Assembly: GCF_900109465.1 (NCBI RefSeq)
Contig: NZ_FOAZ01000011.1
Span: 62,001-126,000 of the forward strand
From: Streptacidiphilus jiangxiensis
Lineage (GTDB): Bacteria > Actinomycetota > Actinomycetes > Streptomycetales > Streptomycetaceae
DNA length: 64,000 bases
Reading direction: 5' to 3'
Positions within the stretch are counted from its first letter, which is position 1. Each line of letters opens with the position of its first letter. Below, piece after piece: positions 43,681 to 51,685 of this stretch. The position numbers were made by a program, and so were the translations under genes. The notes beneath the pieces are model-generated. The model was not told the origin of the DNA. It was given only the letters and a program-made list of their open reading frames with translations, and searched no databases.

Positions 43681-43784
43681 AGGGGCGCGGGGAACTGCGC
43701 GAGAAGCCACGGGCGTGCGGATGGCCCTGCGCGTTGATGGCCAACCGCATGTGGGTGGCTTGTCGCGCCGTTCCCCGCGCCCCT
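43681..43784. repeat. Long inverted repeat element, copy 1
   Basis: 30-bp arms starting AGGGGCGCGGGGAACTGCGC (43681 onward) and ending GTTCCCCGCGCCCCT (to 43784) match with two mismatches around a 44-bp centre. The element lies in the 300-bp gap between the oxidoreductase and AIM24 genes. It is the same family as 47988-48102 and 55443-55520. Such elements occur widely in Streptomyces genomes and can form hairpins in RNA. Confidence 0.9.
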
Positions 43785-43870
43785 GGAGGGTGCAACGGCC
43801 TGCGGGAGCGCGTACTGGCCCTCTCGCGCCCACGCGGCGGAGTCGCAAATCAGCGGAGCCTCGCGCCCCT

Positions 43871-43900
43871 GGGTAGTGCAACTGCGGGTAGTGCAACTGC
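43871..43900. repeat. 15-bp tandem duplication
   Basis: GGGTAGTGCAACTGC occurs twice in direct contact, just downstream of the AIM24 stop codon (convergent side). It probably arose by slippage. Confidence 0.7.
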
Positions 43901-43911
43901 CCGCCTGCGCG

Positions 43912-44667
43912 TCAGCGCAGCATGCCGCCGATGAGGCCGCCGACGCCGGCGGCTTCCACGTTCTCGCCGCCCTGGGCCGGGAGGTAGGGGGCGAGGGAGT
44001 GGGCGAGGTTGGGCAGGGGCATGCTCTGCAGCCAGATCTGGCCCGGCCCGGTCAGGGCCACCAGCAGGAAGCCGTCCTGGCCGAAGATCTTGTTCGCGAT
44101 GCCGGGAATCCGGGTCATCGAGAACTGGACGGACTGGTCGAACATGCCCACGTGGCCGGGGTGCGCCAGCATCGTCTGGCCGGGGGCGAGCGTGTACGTG
44201 GTGAGCTCGCCGGAGAGCTCGATCCAGGCGCGGCCCTGGCCCTCCAGCTTCTGCAGCAGGAAGCCGTCGCCGCCCCACAGGCCGCCACGGATGCTCTGCT
44301 GGAAACCCACGGACGGGGTGATGCCGGGCGTTCCGGCGAGCCAGCCGTGGCGGTGGACCATGACGCTGCGGCCGGGGGCGAGGTCCACCGGAACGATGTG
44401 GCCGGGCACCTTGGAGGCGAAGGCGACCAGGCCCGCGCTGCCCTGGGCCTGGTACTGCGTCAGGAAGAGGCTGCCGCCACCCATGACGCGCTTGATCGCG
44501 CCCATGAAGCCGCCACCGTTGCCGGGTCCGCCGCCGGACATGGTCTGCGACATCTGGATGTTTCCGGACATCCACGACAGTTCGCCGTGGGGTGTCACCA
44601 CGTACTCACCGGGACCGAGCTGTACCTCCAGCACCGGCATGGTGCTGCCCTTGATCTCAGCCTGCAT
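43912..44667 (-). CDS. AIM24-family protein
   Basis: A 251-residue protein of the AIM24/TIGR00266 family: MPVLEVQLGPGEYVVTPHGELSWMSGNIQM, GGSLFLTQYQAQGSAGLVAFAS, HRHGWLAGTPGITPSVGFQQS. Repeated small beta-sheet (double-stranded beta-helix) units and many Gly residues follow. No enzymatic motif is known; the yeast member assists mitochondrial inner-membrane organisation, but bacterial roles are unclear. The ATG at 44667 has GGGGG upstream. It is preceded by a short intergenic region that also serves the divergent cupin gene. Confidence 0.9.
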   Translation of the reverse strand: MQAEIKGSTMPVLEVQLGPGEYVVTPHGELSWMSGNIQMSQTMSGGGPGNGGGFMGAIKRVMGGGSLFLTQYQAQGSAGLVAFASKVPGHIVPVDLAPGRSVMVHRHGWLAGTPGITPSVGFQQSIRGGLWGGDGFLLQKLEGQGRAWIELSGELTTYTLAPGQTMLAHPGHVGMFDQSVQFSMTRIPGIANKIFGQDGFLLVALTGPGQIWLQSMPLPNLAHSLAPYLPAQGGENVEAAGVGGLIGGMLR

Positions 44668-44916
44668 GGCGGCTGCCCCCTCCAGATCGCGTTGCTTCTG
44701 CCCGCACCGTAGCGCTCGGCGCGGGGGCGGAAAAGCCAGGTCGGCAGGACTGTTGCCGGACCGGGACGGGACGCGGACGCACGGTCGGCGCTCGATGGGC
44801 GCGCGGGTGGTTCGCGACCTGTCGGTGCGGACCGCTGCGGCCTTACAGCTTGGCGGTGGCCCTGCGGAGGCGGGTTTGGCAGCGTGGTGACCCACCGACC
44901 AGAAGGAGCCGCCACG

Positions 44917-45282
44917 ATGGCCATCGTCCTGCACCGCGCCGACCGGGCCGAGCTCGGCGCGTTCGCGCCCAAGCCGACCAGCACCACCGAGGGGCAGCAG
45001 GAGGCGCTGCGTACGGTGTGGACGTCGCCGGAGGGCGCGGAAGCCGGTGTGTGGGAGGCGACGCCGGGCCGGTTCGCGGCGACCCGGGAGGGCTACCACG
45101 AGGTGTGCCAGATCCTCTCCGGGCGCGCCACGGTCACCCCGACGGGCGGCGAGCCGGTCGAGATCGGGCCCGGTGACACGCTGGTGACGCCCGCCGGATG
45201 GACGGGCGTGTGGGAGGTCCACGAGACGCTCCGCAAGACCTACCTCACGATCGACCTTCCGTCGGCGCCGTCCGGGTCCTGA
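44917..45282 (+). CDS. Small cupin (DUF861-like)
   Basis: A 121-residue single-domain cupin. The core GVWEATPGRFAATREGYHEVCQILSGRATVTPTGGEPVEIGPGDTLVTPAGWTGVWEVHE holds the two cupin motifs, but only one clear metal-binding His remains. It belongs with (S)-ureidoglycine aminohydrolase-type small cupins; the substrate is unknown. AAGGAG precedes the ATG. Its 3' end overlaps that of the convergent YjbR gene by 38 bp. Confidence 0.88.
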   Translation: MAIVLHRADRAELGAFAPKPTSTTEGQQEALRTVWTSPEGAEAGVWEATPGRFAATREGYHEVCQILSGRATVTPTGGEPVEIGPGDTLVTPAGWTGVWEVHETLRKTYLTIDLPSAPSGS

Positions 45283-45655
45283 GCCCGGGCCAGTCGAGCA
45301 GCAGTTGTTGCTTGCGCGGCAGCGAGGAGACCACCAGGTCGTAGGAGTCCTCGACCATCTCCCGGACCAGCCGGTCCGGGAGCGAGCCGTCCAGCAGGGC
45401 CGTGTTCCAGTGGCGCTTGTTGAGGTGCCAGCCGCCCGTGATCGCCGGATGCTCCGCGCGCAGCCGCACCGCGAGTTCCGGATCGCATTTCAGGCTGACC
45501 TGCAGCGGCTGCGCGTCCAGCGCCGAGATGGCGAAGATCTTGCCGCCGACCTTGAAGACGGACGTCTCCGGGTTGAACGGGAACGTCTCCTCCGAGCCGT
45601 TGAAGTCCAGGCAGAAGGCTCGGAGTTGACCTGACGTGAACGATCCGTGATGCAT
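45245..45655 (-). CDS. MmcQ/YjbR family protein
   Basis: A 136-residue CyaY-like-fold protein. It has RAFCLDFNGSEETFPFNPETSVFKVGGKIFAI, LKCDPELAVRLRAEHPAITGGWHLNKRHWNTALLDGSLPDRLVREMVEDSYDLV, the usual signatures of MmcQ/YjbR, some of which bind DNA. The ATG at 45655 is taken; there is an upstream ATG (45685) with a less family-like N-terminus. It converges with the cupin gene. Confidence 0.9.
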   Translation of the reverse strand: MHHGSFTSGQLRAFCLDFNGSEETFPFNPETSVFKVGGKIFAISALDAQPLQVSLKCDPELAVRLRAEHPAITGGWHLNKRHWNTALLDGSLPDRLVREMVEDSYDLVVSSLPRKQQLLLDWPGLRTRTAPTEGRS

Positions 45656-45749
45656 GGCACCAGTCTGCCGTCCCGCCGTTAACATGAGGTGGATCTCCGG
45701 GATGACGGAATGTCACCCCGGATCGGGGTTGCTGCCTGGGGAGGGGCCT

Positions 45750-46664
45750 GTGTCAGAGAACGCGGACGTCAACGACGTCAACGACGTCAATGCGGAGCCG
45801 GGTTGGGACTGGGCCGAGGCGGAGGAGGCCGACGCGGAGCCGCGCGCCGAACTGCGCACGGACGTCCCGCACCCGGCCCGGATGTACGACTACTACCTCG
45901 GCGGCAAGGACAACTTCCCGGCGGACCGGGCCGCGGCCGAGCAGGTGGTCAAGCTCGTCCCCACCGTCCCGGACGCCGCCCGCGCCAACCGCCGCTTCCT
46001 CGGCCGTGCCGTGCGTCACGCCGGCCGCCTGGGCATCCGTCAGTTCCTCGACATCGGTACCGGCATCCCGACCGCCGAGAACACCCACGAGGTGGCCCAG
46101 CGGCTGGCTCCGGAGTCCCGGATCGTCTACGTCGACAACGACCCGATGGTCCTCACCCACGCCCGGGCGCTGCTCAGCAGCACTCCCGAGGGGCGCACCG
46201 CGTACGTCGACGCGGACTTCCACGACCCGGACGCCATCCTGAACGCCCCGGTGGTCAAGGAGCTGATCGACTTCAGCAAGCCGGTCGCCCTCCAGGTCGT
46301 CGCACTGCTGCACTTCCTGTCGGACGCCGACCAGCCCTACGCCTTGCTGGACCGGTACAAGCAGGCGCTGGCGCCGGGCAGCGTGCTGATCCTCTCCCAC
46401 GGCACGGCCGACCACTCCGACGACGAGGAGACCAAGAGCGCCGTCACGGGCATCTACCAGGCGGCCGGCATCACCGTTGCCACCCGCAGCCACGACGAGG
46501 TCCAGCGCTTCGCCCTCGGCAGCGGCGGCTGGGAGCTGCTCGGGCCCGGCGTCGCATCCGTCCACGAGTGGGCGGCCGGGGACGAGGCGGCTTCCGACGA
46601 CGACCGGCGCCTTACCGCCGCACAGGTCGGCGGTTACGGCTTGATGGCCGTCAAGAAGGGCTGA
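45750..46664 (+). CDS. SAM-dependent methyltransferase (DUF574 / Methyltransf_19)
   Basis: A 304-residue enzyme of the actinomycete DUF574 family. Signature DVPHPARMYDYYLGGKDNFPADRAAAEQV opens the domain; FLDIGTGIPTAENTHEVAQ is the SAM loop, VYVDNDPMVLTHARALL follows, and HGTADHSDDEE and GGYGLMAVKKG are near the end. The substrate is unknown; many paralogues exist in each Streptomyces. The GTG at 45750 follows a strong GGGGAGGGG. The N-terminus contains a triplicated 9-bp GACGTCAAC repeat (DVNDVN). It is followed 11 bp later by a phosphotransferase gene. Confidence 0.92.
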   Translation: MSENADVNDVNDVNAEPGWDWAEAEEADAEPRAELRTDVPHPARMYDYYLGGKDNFPADRAAAEQVVKLVPTVPDAARANRRFLGRAVRHAGRLGIRQFLDIGTGIPTAENTHEVAQRLAPESRIVYVDNDPMVLTHARALLSSTPEGRTAYVDADFHDPDAILNAPVVKELIDFSKPVALQVVALLHFLSDADQPYALLDRYKQALAPGSVLILSHGTADHSDDEETKSAVTGIYQAAGITVATRSHDEVQRFALGSGGWELLGPGVASVHEWAAGDEAASDDDRRLTAAQVGGYGLMAVKKG

Positions 46665-46675
46665 CCAGAGCGTTG

Positions 46676-47539
46676 GTGGCCACGGATCGGCTGTCGGAGG
46701 AGCTGCGCGCGGTGGTCGAGGCCGCGCTGCCCGGGGAGCGGCTCGACGGTGCGCGGGTCGAGCGCTCCGGCGGCTCCCACGACGTGGTGCTGCTGCCCGG
46801 CGTCGCCGCCGTCCGCGTGGCCAGGACCGCGACGGCGCGCGCCGAGCTCCCTCGCACCGTCGAACTGCACGGCCGCCTGGCGGCGTTGGACCTGCCCTTC
46901 GCCGTGCCGCGCCCGCTCTCCGCGCTCGTCGAGGCCGAGGGCCGGGCGGGCGTGGCCCTCACCTGGCTGGACGGCGCGCCCACCACCCGCGGCGAGGGCG
47001 GCGAGCCGGCGCAGCTCGCGGCCCTGCTGGACGCGTTGCGCGGCGTGGACCTGCGCGACCTCGACGGCCTGCTGGGTGCTCCGCACCAGTACGCGGGCGG
47101 CGAGCGCTGGTCCGAGCTGCTGCTGGAGGAGGTCGTGCCGCGCCTGCCCCAGGCCTGGCAGGTCGAGGCGCGACGCCGGGTCGTGGCGGCGCTGGAGCTG
47201 GAGCCGGTCGATCCGTCCCTGGTCCACGGCGACCTGGCCGGGGCCAACGTCCACTGGGGCCCCGACGGCCGGCTGCTCGGCGTCCTCGACTGGGACCTGG
47301 CCCAGCCGTTCGACCCCGCGCTCGACGCAGCCTGCCTGAGCTGGCACGGCTGGGACAAGGTCCGCGCGGCCGTCGACGGCGCGACGCTGCGGCGCGCCTG
47401 GACCTGGTACCGGACCTTCGCCCTCGAGGTCCTCGCCCACGCGCTGGTCAACGGTGAGTCGGGCGAGGCCCTGGACCGCCGGACGGCGACGACTGTGGCG
47501 GCGCTGGAACGCTCCGCGGCGCGGCCCCGGCCGTTCTGA
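46676..47539 (+). CDS. Aminoglycoside phosphotransferase-like kinase
   Basis: A 287-residue APH-fold kinase. The catalytic loop VHGDLAGANVHW (H-G-D-x4-N) and LGVLDWDLAQPFDPALDAACL (metal-binding D-x-D region) are intact. Target unknown; could phosphorylate a sugar or an antibiotic. The GTG at 46676 lies in a short gap 11 bp after the methyltransferase stop and the two are probably co-transcribed. A TTG one codon upstream is an alternative. Confidence 0.9.
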   Translation: MATDRLSEELRAVVEAALPGERLDGARVERSGGSHDVVLLPGVAAVRVARTATARAELPRTVELHGRLAALDLPFAVPRPLSALVEAEGRAGVALTWLDGAPTTRGEGGEPAQLAALLDALRGVDLRDLDGLLGAPHQYAGGERWSELLLEEVVPRLPQAWQVEARRRVVAALELEPVDPSLVHGDLAGANVHWGPDGRLLGVLDWDLAQPFDPALDAACLSWHGWDKVRAAVDGATLRRAWTWYRTFALEVLAHALVNGESGEALDRRTATTVAALERSAARPRPF

Positions 47540-47581
47540 CCACGTCCCTTCTGAGAGCAGCAGTCAGAATGAGAGCGGCAG

Positions 47582-47962
47582 TCAGAACCCCCGGAGGCGG
47601 TCGATGTCGCGACGCTCCCGCTTGGTCGGTCGCCCCGCGCCGCGGTCGCGGACCGGGACGGCGGGAGCGAGCTCGCGGGGCGGCGGCGGGGGGCTCTTGT
47701 CGATCAGGCACTCCGCGGCGACGGGCGCGCCGACGCGCTTGGCGATGGTGCGCTGGACGATGACGATGCGCTCGCGCCCCTCCTGGCGTAGCCGCACCTC
47801 GTCTCCGACCCGCACGGGCTGCGCGGGCTTCGCACGCTCGCCGTTCACCCGCACATGGCCTGCCCGGCAGGCCGCGCCCGCAGCGGACCGCGTCTTCGCG
47901 AGCCGCACGGACCAGATCCACGCATCGACCCGCACCGGCGCGGTGGGCAGTTCCTGAGCCAT
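47582..47962 (-). CDS. S4-domain RNA-binding protein (Hsp15-like)
   Basis: A 126-residue basic protein. The S4 domain VRVDAWIWSVRLAKTRSAAGAACRAGHVRVNGERAKPAQPVRVGDEVRLRQ resembles Hsp15, which recognises dissociated 50S subunits carrying peptidyl-tRNA. The tail GRPTKRERRDIDRLRGF is typical of the family. It is flanked by direct GAGAGC-GCAGTCAGAA repeats downstream (47548-47585). Confidence 0.92.
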   Translation of the reverse strand: MAQELPTAPVRVDAWIWSVRLAKTRSAAGAACRAGHVRVNGERAKPAQPVRVGDEVRLRQEGRERIVIVQRTIAKRVGAPVAAECLIDKSPPPPPRELAPAVPVRDRGAGRPTKRERRDIDRLRGF

Positions 47963-47987
47963 ACGGCCAACCTTACGTTGCGCCCCC

Positions 47988-48102
47988 AGGGGCGCGAGGA
48001 ACTGCGCGACAAGCCACTGATGAGCAGATGGTCCTCAACGCGCAGGACCATCCGCACGGGGTGGTTCCTCGCGCAGTTCCTCGCGCAGTTCCTCGCGCCC
48101 CT
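47988..48102. repeat. Long inverted repeat element, copy 2
   Basis: Left arm AGGGGCGCGAGGAACTGCGC and following bases (47988-48017); right arm 48061-48102. The right arm carries an extra CCTCGCGCAGTT duplicate, giving an asymmetric hairpin. The right end coincides with the stop codon of the convergent Cys-rich gene (48102). Confidence 0.85.
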
Positions 48103-48815
48103 TACGGGGCCTCGCCCTGGCCCGTCAGTCGGCCCAGCTGGAGCTGGAACCAGTCCAGCCGTGCCTGCAGCAGGGCGGCCTCCGCGGCGAGTTGGGGCAC
48201 GAGGGTGTCCGGGTCGCCCGTCGGGGGGTTGGGGTCCGGAGGGGCCGGCGTGCGGGGGGACGGGGGAGCGAGGCGGTCGTCGCAGGTGGCGACGGTGCCG
48301 GGGCCGGCGAGTGCGGCGTAGGCCGAAAAGCGCAGGAGCGCGCGGTGGCCCGCGCACACCGCACACGATCCGGTGATCGCACGCCAGCCGAGCACGCCCT
48401 CGCCGGTGTCGAGGACTCCCTCGGACGCGCGGCCGCAGGCGCACCGCGGGAAGCCGATCCGCCGGACCCGCTGGCGTTCGAACCGCATGCCGCGTTCGTG
48501 GCGGAGGTAGACGCCCAGGACGGCGACGTCCAACAGCACGGTGTCCCGGTACTCCGTCGCGCAGCCGAGCTCGATCGCCGTGCCCGCCTCGTGGAGGCAG
48601 TAGAAACCGCACGCGCACCAGCGCGACGGCGGGCGGTGGCGCCGCTCGTACCCGCAACGGGCGTCGTCGAGCGGGCCGTAGACGATGTCCCCGCCGAGGG
48701 ACACGCCTCGGAAGCCGAGGCGGGTGCCGTCGGCGGAGAGCATCGGCCGGGCGATCTTGTACCCGACCGGCGGACGGTCCGGACGCTCCTTGGGAGCGCG
48801 CCGGAAGCCGCTCAC
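48102..48815 (-). CDS. Cys-rich hypothetical protein (zinc-ribbon-like)
   Basis: A 237-residue protein that I do not recognise. It has CGY, WCACGFYCLHEAG, CATEY, PRCACGRASEGV and SCAVCAGHRALL, four Cys groups in a spacing that suits structural zinc. Arg/Pro-rich residues lie near the start and the C-terminus has a helical segment EAALLQARLDWFQLQLGRL. The GTG start is overlapped by the stop of the 48-residue gene (GTGA). The stop codon lies at the edge of repeat copy 2. No nucleic-acid or enzyme activity can be assigned. Confidence 0.7.
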   Translation of the reverse strand: MSGFRRAPKERPDRPPVGYKIARPMLSADGTRLGFRGVSLGGDIVYGPLDDARCGYERRHRPPSRWCACGFYCLHEAGTAIELGCATEYRDTVLLDVAVLGVYLRHERGMRFERQRVRRIGFPRCACGRASEGVLDTGEGVLGWRAITGSCAVCAGHRALLRFSAYAALAGPGTVATCDDRLAPPSPRTPAPPDPNPPTGDPDTLVPQLAAEAALLQARLDWFQLQLGRLTGQGEAP

Positions 48816-48958
48816 CGCTGTGCGCTCGACCCCGCGGTCACCGGCTGTGCCGTCGTCGGCAGTGCGGTGTCCGCCTCTGTGGTCGTGTCCTGCTCCTCCG
48901 CGGCGACGTCGAGCACGTCCTCCGCGACGCCCTTGGCGACGAGCTTGCCCAACTTCAT
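48812..48958 (-). CDS. 48-residue small protein
   Basis: A small gene with MKLGKLVAKGVAEDVLDVAA, then EEQDTTTEADTALPTTAQPV and a short end. It has an excellent AGGAGGGGG ribosome site six bases upstream and ends with a TGA that overlaps the next GTG by four bases. The N-terminal half can form an amphipathic helix and the rest is disordered and Thr-rich. Position, ribosome site and coupling make it a credible gene; its function is unknown. Confidence 0.7.
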   Translation of the reverse strand: MKLGKLVAKGVAEDVLDVAAEEQDTTTEADTALPTTAQPVTAGSSAQR

Positions 48959-49002
48959 GACGACCCCCTCCTGTCGGTGACGGTTCGCGTTTCCATGGTG
49001 AC

Positions 49003-50964
49003 TCAGCGACGGCTTCGGCGGAAGAGGCTCCAGCGCTTCGGTACCTCGGACTCCCGCGGAACAGGCGCCTCCGATGCCTCCGGCTCCTCCGGCTCCTCCG
49101 GCTCCTCCGGGTTCGCCGGGTTCGCCGACGACTCCGGCTGCTCCTCGCTGCGGCGGACCGCGTCAGCGACCGTGGCGGCGAGGTCCAGGAACGTCGTGTC
49201 GAGCCAGGGGCAGGCGGCGACCAGCGCGCACAGGGTCGGCAGGACCTCCACCGGGCGGGTCTCGAAGGCCTTCGCCGCGCCGAGCAGGCGTTCCACCAGG
49301 AGGTGTCCGACGTCCTCGCGGGTGGCGGGGTCGCTCCAGGCGACGGCCACCAGCGCGAGACCGGCCGCCTCGGTGACCCAGTCCTCGGGGCCCATCAGCA
49401 GGTCGGTGAGGATCTGGCGGCGTTCCGACTCCGGCCACGGACCGTCGGTGCCGTGGTGGGCGATGCCCAGGCAGGCGAAGGTCTGCACCGCGCGCACCCA
49501 CAGGTCCGGCGCGTTCGCGGCGAGAACGCGCCCCTGGTCGTCCTCGCGCGGCAGCGGCGGGTGCGCCAGCACGCCGAGCAGGTCGGCCGGTGGGACCGTC
49601 GCCAGGCGGACGGCGTGGTCGTAGGCGGCGGGCAGCGACGGCCAGGCGTACTCGGCCACCGCCCGGACCGCCTCCTGTGCCTGCGCCGAAGGCGCGGGCA
49701 CCGCGGGCTCGGCGACGGAGCCGCGGTACCGCCAGATCCGCGTGGTGACGGGGGAGAGCGGCTGTCTCGGATCGGGCCGGGGTATGGAGCGGAACTCGAG
49801 CTCGGCGTTCGGAAAGGCCTGAAGCAGCGTCAGTGCCGAGCTGGGGGCCTCGACGGCGGAGGTGACGACGGAGAGCCGGTGGTCCGGCCCGATGTCGGGG
49901 CTGCGCAGGAACTGCCGCAGCGCGTTGGTCGTGGCCTCACGCGCGGGGCTGACCCCGGCCAGCCACGGGCGGCCGCTGCTGTGCTGGGCCAGGACCGTCG
50001 AGGCGTAGCCGTGGTCGGGGTGCTCGCGCAGGTGGTCGGCGAGGGCGAGGAGGTGGGCCGGGTCCTGGTCGACGGAGAAGCGGATGCCGAACAGGGCGGG
50101 GACGACCAGCGGGTCCGAGGCGTCCGCGGCGACGGCCTTCTCCGCCCAGGGCAACCCCAGCTCGGGCCGGCCGGTGGCGGCGTACAGCTCGGCGACGTCC
50201 ACGTGCAGGCTGAGGTCGGCCGGGTCGCGGGACAGCTCGTCCGTCCACACGGCGATCGCCTCGTCGGGGCGTCCGGCCGCGCGCAGCGCGTAGCCGAGCA
50301 TGACGGCGCCCATGTGCGAGGGCTCGACCGCGACGGCGGCGCGGGCCCAGGCGATGGACTCCTCGTGGTCGCCGTAGCGGCGCGCCAGGCCGGACGCCAT
50401 CGACAGCAGCATCGCCTGCCGCGGGTGGGCCGCGGTGACGGAGCGGACCGCCGCGTAGAACGGCCGCAGCGAGGTGCACAGCACCTCCGGGAACGGGTCG
50501 GGCAGTCCGGAGCCGACGATCCGGCCGACGGCCTGGGCGAGGACCTTCGGGTCGACCAGCTCGGCCAGGTCGGCCCGGCTCAGCCAGGCCACCTCGGACC
50601 AGGGCCGGCCGGGCTCGGTCGCGACGACCTCGGCGAGCAGGCGCACCGCCTGGTCCCACCGCCCGCAGGCGGCGAGCAGGTTGGCCCGTGCGGCGACGGC
50701 GCCGATGTAGGGGCGCTCCATCGGGAAAAGGGCCAGCGCCTCATCGGCGCCTCCGGCGCGGGCGGCGAGCTCGCCCAGGGCCTCGTGCGCCTCGGGCAGG
50801 GTGGGCAGGGTGGCGATGGCGTTGGCGAGGTGGGCGGCGGCGTGCGCCAGCTCCCCGCTGTCCATGGCGAGGCGGGCCACGGCGATCTCGCCCTCGGCGT
50901 CGAGCCGGTCCGCCCCGCCGACGGAACACGAGTGCAGCCCGTCGATGTCTCCGGAATCAGCCAT
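49003..50964 (-). CDS. Large TPR-like protein
   Basis: A 653-residue protein rich in helix pairs. Repeating patterns such as AHAAAHLANAIATLPTLPEAHEALGELAARAGGADEALALF, SMASGLARRYGDHEESIAWARAAVAVEPSHMGAVMLGYALRAAGRPDEAIAVW and LSLHVDVAELYAATGRPELGLPWAEKAVAADASDP are tetratricopeptide repeats over about residues 25-300. The second half is a different helical domain, and the tail has EEPEEPEEPEASE repeats before a basic end. It is 44 bp upstream of the 48-residue gene and probably co-transcribed. Role unknown; a scaffold for complexes is likely. Confidence 0.85.
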   Translation of the reverse strand: MADSGDIDGLHSCSVGGADRLDAEGEIAVARLAMDSGELAHAAAHLANAIATLPTLPEAHEALGELAARAGGADEALALFPMERPYIGAVAARANLLAACGRWDQAVRLLAEVVATEPGRPWSEVAWLSRADLAELVDPKVLAQAVGRIVGSGLPDPFPEVLCTSLRPFYAAVRSVTAAHPRQAMLLSMASGLARRYGDHEESIAWARAAVAVEPSHMGAVMLGYALRAAGRPDEAIAVWTDELSRDPADLSLHVDVAELYAATGRPELGLPWAEKAVAADASDPLVVPALFGIRFSVDQDPAHLLALADHLREHPDHGYASTVLAQHSSGRPWLAGVSPAREATTNALRQFLRSPDIGPDHRLSVVTSAVEAPSSALTLLQAFPNAELEFRSIPRPDPRQPLSPVTTRIWRYRGSVAEPAVPAPSAQAQEAVRAVAEYAWPSLPAAYDHAVRLATVPPADLLGVLAHPPLPREDDQGRVLAANAPDLWVRAVQTFACLGIAHHGTDGPWPESERRQILTDLLMGPEDWVTEAAGLALVAVAWSDPATREDVGHLLVERLLGAAKAFETRPVEVLPTLCALVAACPWLDTTFLDLAATVADAVRRSEEQPESSANPANPEEPEEPEEPEASEAPVPRESEVPKRWSLFRRSRR

Positions 50965-51039
50965 GGCCGAACCCTAGCCCCGTGTACGGACAGTCGGCTG
51001 CCCCATTCCGGTGACGGGGAAGTTGTCGCTGGATAGGGC

Positions 51040-51663
51040 ATGCTTGCTCGCGTGTCCACTCCGCAGAAGAGCAGCCCGAACGCCTCGCCCGCCCGGCGCC
51101 AGGAGATCCTGCAGACCGCCGCGCGGGTCTTCGCCGAGCAGGGGTACAACGCCACGACCGTGCGGAAGATCGCGGACGAGGCCGGGCTGCTGGCCGGGAG
51201 CCTCTACTACCACTTCGACTCCAAGGAGTCGATGCTCGAGGAGATCCTCTCCGGTTTCCTGGACGAGCTGTGGGAGGGCTACGACGAGGTCGTCGCCGCG
51301 GGTCTGAGCCCCAAGGAGACGCTGGAGGCACTCGTCACGGAGTCGTTCCGGGAGATCGACCGGCACCGGGACGCCGTGGCGATCTACCAGAAGGAGGCCC
51401 GCCAGCTCGCCGCGCAGCCGCGGTTCGAGTTCCTGGCGGAGTCGCAGCGGCGCTTCGAGCAGGTGTGGTTGGAGACCCTGGAGCGCGGGGTCTCCGCGCA
51501 GGACTTCCGTGCGGATCTGGATCTGCGCCTGGCCTACCGGTTCCTGCGTGACACCGTGTGGGTGGCCGCGTCGTGGTACCGGCCGGGAGGCGGACACAGC
51601 CCGGAGCAGATCGCCCGCCAGTACCTGTCGATGGTCCTGGAGGGCATCGCCGTTCCGGGCTGA
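51040..51663 (+). CDS. TetR-family regulator, KstR2-like
   Basis: A 207-residue TetR repressor. The N-terminal HTH reads RRQEILQTAARVFAEQGYNATTVRKIADEAGLLAGSLYYHFDSKESML. The C-terminal half, IYQKEARQLAAQPRFEFL and LAYRFLRDTVWVAASWYRPGGGHSPEQIARQYLSMVLEGI, resembles mycobacterial KstR2, which controls late cholesterol catabolism in response to a CoA ester. No steroid genes are visible here, so the ligand is open. ATG 51040 is used; GTG 51052 is an alternative. Its stop converges with that of the RND operon 22 bp away. Confidence 0.9.
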   Translation: MLARVSTPQKSSPNASPARRQEILQTAARVFAEQGYNATTVRKIADEAGLLAGSLYYHFDSKESMLEEILSGFLDELWEGYDEVVAAGLSPKETLEALVTESFREIDRHRDAVAIYQKEARQLAAQPRFEFLAESQRRFEQVWLETLERGVSAQDFRADLDLRLAYRFLRDTVWVAASWYRPGGGHSPEQIARQYLSMVLEGIAVPG

Positions 51664-51685
51664 GCGCCGCGTGCCGGGCTGAGCG

